This document shows, piece by piece, positions 6,110-6,940 of a stretch of DNA of 6,940 nt. The stretch is taken from positions 13,799 to 20,738 of the forward strand of contig JAPPMR010000311.1 in the NCBI GenBank assembly GCA_028818995.1. The letters are read 5' to 3'. A program made the position numbers and the translations under genes. This DNA is from Candidatus Poribacteria bacterium (GTDB lineage Bacteria > Poribacteria > WGA-4E > WGA-3G). Numbering within the stretch: the stretch's first letter is position 1; each line of letters begins with the position of its first letter. The notes below the pieces were generated by a model. The model saw only the letters and a program-made list of their open reading frames with translations, ran no database searches and was not told where the DNA came from.

Positions 6110-6760
6110 TTACTCTTTGTCTAATTTCACTTCAGTGATATTTTCATGTGCCGAGAGTTCATTATAAAATGTGGTCCATCTATCAGGGTTTACCAATTTA
6201 ACTCGGAAGTTCAATTCAACAATCTGTGATTTTTTAATCCGTTTATCAATTAAGCGTTCGTGAATAAGATGTCTATCAAAAATAGGACGATAAGTGGCAT
6301 CGGATAATTGGTCGGGTGGCAGGCAAATTTCAAGAATAAACTCGTTTTCCTTCACAAAATGTTGATGCCAATAGTACATGCAGAGAATAATAATACCTAT
6401 AAGGAACGTAGCGATAACTGCAATTGCTGGGCTTCCAGCACCAACAGCCATCCCCGCTGCTAACGCGAAAAAAACAAAACCGATATCGCGCGGGTCTTGG
6501 ATTGCTGTGCGAAAACGAATAATTGAGAGTGCTCCTACAAGACTAAATGCACGTGCAATGCTATCACCAATGATGACCATCACCACTGAAATCAGCATAC
6601 ACAGGATGATAAGGGTATCAGTAAATGATTTTTGTGGAGATTTGGCGTGTGTCCACTGATAGATAAACACAATAAAAACACCCAGTGCAAAGGAAAGGAG
6701 TATTCTGAGCGCATTTACACCAAGCGTGTTAAGTGACGGTAGTGTAAAAAAATCTAACAA
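6110..6760 (-). CDS. DUF4956 family membrane protein
   Basis: The 216-residue product has four predicted membrane segments at about 18-36, 46-64, 93-107 and 110-131. Between the second and third lies the conserved block of the DUF4956 family, SLVGALSIIRFRTA (73-86) followed by IQDPRDIG (87-94). The C-terminal part from about 141 is soluble, charged and of alternating beta/alpha character. Biochemical function is unknown. DUF4956 genes are commonly found beside CotH and VTC-type polyphosphate polymerase genes, so a role with the CotH protein in a surface or phosphate-related pathway is a reasonable inference. The reading frame opens with TTG at 6758-6760; the next upstream in-frame codons (ATT, CAT, ATA) run to a stop at 6782-6784, so TTG is the best start, with only a weak GGA 9 bases upstream. 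A strong promoter lies about 80 bases upstream. A later start would cut into the first membrane segment. Confidence 0.85.
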   Translation of the reverse strand: MLDFFTLPSLNTLGVNALRILLSFALGVFIVFIYQWTHAKSPQKSFTDTLIILCMLISVVMVIIGDSIARAFSLVGALSIIRFRTAIQDPRDIGFVFFALAAGMAVGAGSPAIAVIATFLIGIIILCMYYWHQHFVKENEFILEICLPPDQLSDATYRPIFDRHLIHERLIDKRIKKSQIVELNFRVKLVNPDRWTTFYNELSAHENITEVKLDKE

Positions 6761-6834
6761 AATATGTATTCCATAGTATATTCAAGTATAACGAAATGCT
6801 GATAACCGATGACTGACATCTAATTACCAAATAG

Positions 6835-6872
6835 ATATGTCCGCATTATATCAGAATTAGACAAATATGTCC
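6835..6872 (-). promoter_or_regulatory. Direct repeat GGACATAT straddling the promoter, operator candidate
   Basis: The 8-base word GGACATAT occurs twice on the minus strand, at 6872-6865 over the -35 box and at 6842-6835 over the predicted transcription start. The copies are 30 bases apart, close to three helical turns, so a protein bound to both would face the same side of the DNA. No regulator gene for it is in the window. Confidence 0.35.
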
Positions 6873-6873
6873 A
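6845..6873 (-). promoter_or_regulatory. Near-consensus sigma-70 promoter for the DUF4956-CotH unit
   Basis: On the minus strand TGGACA (6873-6868, 5 of 6 matches to TTGACA) is followed after exactly 17 bases by a perfect TATAAT (6850-6845). The -10 box is preceded by TGA, giving the extended -10 form TGnTATAAT. The predicted start point is near 6838, leaving an untranslated leader of about 78 bases before the TTG start of the DUF4956 gene. Confidence 0.7.
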
Positions 6874-6901
6874 AAAATTGTTGAAAAAATGTATTACGCT
6901 T

Positions 6902-6933
6902 CCTCTTTATGGATGAGAGGACTGATAAAGAGG
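6902..6933. other. Inverted repeat near the right edge (CCTCTTTAT / ATAAAGAGG)
   Basis: Bases 6902-6910 and 6925-6933 are perfect 9-base reverse complements around a 14-base loop. The loop contains AGAGG (6916-6920), which could pair with CCTCT (6902-6906) as an alternative fold. There is no U run directly after it on either strand within the window, so terminator status is uncertain; it may mark the 3' end of an upstream gene beyond the edge. The rest of 6761-6940 holds no gene. Confidence 0.4.
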
Positions 6934-6940
6934 GCAGAAA

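Noticed and set aside
6378..6659. Plus-strand frame of 93 codons opposite the DUF4956 gene
   Set aside because: It is antisense to the conserved membrane segments of the DUF4956 gene and has no supporting features.
6761..6940. A VTC-type polyphosphate polymerase gene or other partial gene at the right edge
   Set aside because: The stretch is AT-rich, holds a promoter and an inverted repeat, and has no open frame of useful length on either strand.

Overview
The window carries six protein-coding genes, all on the minus strand, so transcription runs from the right edge towards the left. Base composition is moderately AT-rich and intergenic spaces are short (36 to about 210 bases). The gene set suggests a Gram-negative-type environmental bacterium from a poorly cultured lineage: a secreted CotH kinase with EF-hands and a lamin-tail domain, a DUF4956 membrane protein, an RpoE-like sigma / zinc anti-sigma / RseB-like triad, and an exported dienelactone hydrolase. 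Candidatus Poribacteria or a planctomycete-like relative fits what I remember of such proteins, but this assignment is an inference from gene content and was not tested.

Right part (6940 to 3568): a strong-looking sigma-70 promoter (6845-6873) precedes a four-helix DUF4956 membrane protein that appears to start at TTG. It is followed 58 bases later by an 827-residue secreted CotH-family protein. The two probably form one transcription unit. DUF4956, CotH and VTC-type polyphosphate polymerase genes are often neighbours in bacteria, but no VTC gene lies in this window.

Middle part (3567 to 1150): an ECF sigma factor, a membrane anti-sigma factor with a zinc motif, and an exported RseB/LolA-like protein. 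This is the layout of the E. coli rpoE-rseA-rseB envelope-stress module. The 121-base gap upstream of the sigma gene holds a sigma-E-like promoter (GAACCTT, 15 bases, TCTAT), suggesting autoregulation. It also holds a perfect 13-base inverted repeat whose arms begin at the cotH stop codon and cover the sigma start codon. A read-through transcript from cotH could therefore mask the sigma start, while a transcript from the internal promoter could not.

Left part (1149 to 1): a 135-base palindromic element with nested hairpins separates the RseB-like gene from an exported dienelactone hydrolase-family protein. The first 95 bases are homopolymer-rich, form an imperfect inverted repeat around a run of 25 T, and look like a poor contig end rather than biology.

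No rRNA, tRNA, CRISPR array, transposase or convincing rho-independent terminator was seen.
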